Shown here: positions 62,136-64,000 of the stretch, piece by piece
Numbering within the stretch: the stretch's first letter is position 1
How the letters are laid out: each line of letters begins with the position of its first letter
The notes under the pieces: generated by a model
What the model was told of the DNA's origin: nothing
Databases searched by the model: none
Seen by the model: the letters and a program-made list of their open reading frames with translations, nothing else
Program-made: the position numbers and the translations under genes
Assembly (NCBI RefSeq): GCF_017303155.1
Contig: NZ_JAEKJR010000002.1
Span: 1,798,001 to 1,862,000 of the forward strand
Reading direction: 5' to 3'
Source of the DNA: Microbulbifer salipaludis
Lineage (GTDB): Bacteria; Pseudomonadota; Gammaproteobacteria; Pseudomonadales; Cellvibrionaceae
Length of the DNA stretch: 64,000 nt

Positions 62136-63755
62136 ATGTTGGACGCAAACGTAAAGAAACAACTGGACACCTATCTGCAGAATATCGTTACGCCGATCGA
62201 GATCAGTGTGTCCGTCGACAGCAGCCCCAAGGCTGCTGAACTGAACGACCTTGCCAGCGAAATCGCAAGCCTCTCCAGCAAGATCGATTTGAAGCAGGAA
62301 AACCGCAAACGCACCCCGAGCATGGCCATTGCGCCAGCCGGAGAGACACCGCGTGTGAGCTTCGCCGGTATCCCCATGGGCCACGAATTCACCTCCCTGG
62401 TGCTCGCCCTGCTGCAAGCCGGCGGCCACCCTTCCAAGGTGGACCCGGAGCTGCAGGAGCAGATTCGCACTATCCAGGGCGACTTCCACTTTGAAACCTA
62501 TATCTCGCTGTCGTGCCAGAACTGTCCGGACGTAGTCCAGGCCCTGAACCTGATGGCGAAACTGAATCCCAATATCACCCACGAGATGATCGACGGCGCC
62601 CTGTTTCAGGACGAGGTCGACGAGCGCCAGATCATGGCGGTACCGGCGGTGTACCTGAACGGTGAGCATTTTGGCCAGGGCCGCATGGATCTGGAAGAAA
62701 TCGTGGCCAGAATCGACACCGGTGCCGAGGCGCGCCAGGTGCAAGAGTTAAACGAGCGCGAACCTTACGACGTGCTGGTGTTGGGCGGTGGCCCCGCCGG
62801 CGCCGCCGCGGCGATTTACGCCGCGCGCAAGGGCATCCGCACCGGTCTTGTGGCCGAACGTTTTGGTGGCCAGGTGATGGATACCGTGGGTATCGAAAAC
62901 TTTATTTCAGTCCCTTACACCGAGGGCCCGAAACTGTCCGCCAGCCTGGAGCAGCACGTGAAAGAGTACGGCGTCGACATCATTACCGGTCAGCGCGCAG
63001 CCCAGCTGAAGCGTGACCAGCTGATTGCGCTGGAACTGGAAAGCGGTGCCACCCTGGCGAGCAAATCCGTGATTCTCGCCACCGGCGCACGCTGGCGCGA
63101 GCTGGGAGTACCCGGCGAAGCCGAATACCGCAACAAGGGCGTAGCCTACTGTCCGCACTGCGACGGCCCCTTCTTCAAGGGCAAACATGTAGCCGTGATC
63201 GGCGGTGGTAACTCCGGTATCGAAGCCGCCATCGATCTGGCGGGGATCGTCAAGCACGTCACCGTGCTGGAGTTCGCCGACACCCTGCGCGCCGATGACG
63301 TGCTGGTACGCAAGGCGCGCTCTATGGCCAACATCGACATCATCACCAATGCACAGACCACCGAGGTGCTCGGCGATGGCAACAAGGTCAATGGCCTGCA
63401 GTACACCGACCGTGTCAGCGGCGAAAGCAAACAAGTGGAGCTGGCGGGCGTCTTTGTACAGATCGGCCTGGTGCCGAACACGGAATTCCTCAAGGACAGC
63501 GGCCTGGAAATGAACCGCATGGGCGAGATCGTGATCGACAGCCGCGGTGCCACCTCCATCCCCGGGGTGTTCGCCGCCGGCGATGCCACCACCGTGCCGT
63601 ACAAGCAGATCGTGATCTCCATGGGTGCCGGTGCCACCGCCGCACTCGGCGCCTTCGACCACCTGATTCGCACTTCGGTCAGTGATGAACCGGCAGAGTC
63701 CGAGTCAGGTTCCGTGACGGATGCCGCATCAGAGCCCCTGTCGATGGCCAGCTGA
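62136..63755 (+). CDS. ahpF: Alkyl hydroperoxide reductase subunit F
   Basis: The 539-residue flavoprotein reduces AhpC with NADH. The N-terminal tandem thioredoxin-like domain carries Cys127-Cys130 (SLSCQNCPD), the FAD site is GGGPAG (217-222), the NAD site GGGNSG (356-361) and the second redox centre Cys339-Cys342 in AYCPHCDG. It is slightly longer than E. coli AhpF (521) through a Ser/Glu-rich tail. ATG 62136 has AGGA 7 nt upstream; the open frame running back to 61956 passes through the repeat and is spurious. Confidence 0.97.
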   Translation: MLDANVKKQLDTYLQNIVTPIEISVSVDSSPKAAELNDLASEIASLSSKIDLKQENRKRTPSMAIAPAGETPRVSFAGIPMGHEFTSLVLALLQAGGHPSKVDPELQEQIRTIQGDFHFETYISLSCQNCPDVVQALNLMAKLNPNITHEMIDGALFQDEVDERQIMAVPAVYLNGEHFGQGRMDLEEIVARIDTGAEARQVQELNEREPYDVLVLGGGPAGAAAAIYAARKGIRTGLVAERFGGQVMDTVGIENFISVPYTEGPKLSASLEQHVKEYGVDIITGQRAAQLKRDQLIALELESGATLASKSVILATGARWRELGVPGEAEYRNKGVAYCPHCDGPFFKGKHVAVIGGGNSGIEAAIDLAGIVKHVTVLEFADTLRADDVLVRKARSMANIDIITNAQTTEVLGDGNKVNGLQYTDRVSGESKQVELAGVFVQIGLVPNTEFLKDSGLEMNRMGEIVIDSRGATSIPGVFAAGDATTVPYKQIVISMGAGATAALGAFDHLIRTSVSDEPAESESGSVTDAASEPLSMAS

Positions 63756-63861
63756 CCGCTGCATCAGACCCAAAACCCGGATACCGGTTTCCCAGCGGTA
63801 TCCGCTCCTCCCCCTGCGGTTACCCCAACCGCGCACACTGGGAAACATCCTCAATGATTGC

Positions 63862-63885
63862 AGCCGGCACCAGCCGGCTTTTTTT
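63862..63885 (+). terminator. ahpF terminator
   Basis: GCCGGC (63863-63868) and GCCGGC (63873-63878) form a hairpin with loop ACCA followed by seven Ts. A weaker hairpin without T-run (CGGATACCG / CGGTATCCG) lies at 63778-63804. The last bases of the window (ATG at 63996 after AAAGGGAAAGAC) may be the start of another rightward gene. Confidence 0.85.
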
Positions 63886-64000
63886 GGGGTAGACCATGCC
63901 TGACCGGACTGGCGCGCAATTTCGTCTACGCTTCCTACAGAGACGTTCCCAAAAGGTAACGTCACATACCGTTTCTGGCTGGAAAGGGAAAGACAATGGG

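Overview
The window looks like the chromosome of a marine gammaproteobacterium of the Cellvibrionales type, most likely Microbulbifer or a close relative. I infer this from the high G+C, the gene set (aconitase B, MiaE, RsmC, RsuA, DUF3081, DUF3012, MipA-type porin, RimK) and the folD / cysS-glnS-ppiB-lpxH neighbourhood that I remember from Pseudomonas relatives. The genus is an inference from recall, not a search.

Positions 1 to about 21,600 are a prophage with HK97-type head genes, cut by the left edge. From the right it has a tyrosine integrase next to a tRNA-His gene, a long rightward early operon (12,981-20,657) of small, mostly overlapping genes (LuxR-type HTH, MazG-like dNTP diphosphohydrolase, KilA-C-like protein, DUF2303, AlpA-like regulator, orphan C5 methyltransferase, DUF4224), an immunity region (10,391-12,980) with two Cro/YdaS-type regulators and a shared operator sequence, and leftward primase and helicase genes. 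Next come a cluster of nine CTCCGA hexamers around an A+T-rich core (possible origin), a Q-like late regulator with a promoter and terminator placed as in lambda pR'-tR', a lysis cassette (holin, SAR endolysin, Rz with Rz1 embedded), and HNH, terminase, portal, protease and capsid genes.

Positions 21,551-22,134 hold a leftward tRNA operon (Pro-Arg-His) with a strong promoter and terminator and an unusually long hairpin-rich spacer. From 22,369 the genes are chromosomal. folD, rsuA and rsmC are followed by a methyltransferase-like protein, a free methionine-R-sulfoxide reductase and a three-gene Wadjet/Mks-type SMC operon (mksF-mksE-mksB) with no nuclease subunit. Then come cysS and glnS, ppiB, lpxH, a carbonic anhydrase divergent from an OxyR-like regulator that lacks the peroxidatic cysteine, miaE, a Tus-family protein and acnB.

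The right third is rich in envelope and oxidative-stress genes: a DUF2141-MipA outer-membrane protein, a KatG with a signal peptide, an RND efflux pair, ExoD, MscS, a RimK with a C-terminal TrkA-C domain, and ahpC/ahpF. Two repeat elements lie between ahpC and ahpF: a MITE-like element with TGAAAAAC ends and a perfect 31-bp inverted repeat.

The observations most worth following are the candidate prophage origin, the SMC operon without its nuclease, the Tus homologue, the cysteine-less OxyR-like regulator, the RimK-TrkA-C fusion, the shared phage operators, and the repeats between ahpC and ahpF.
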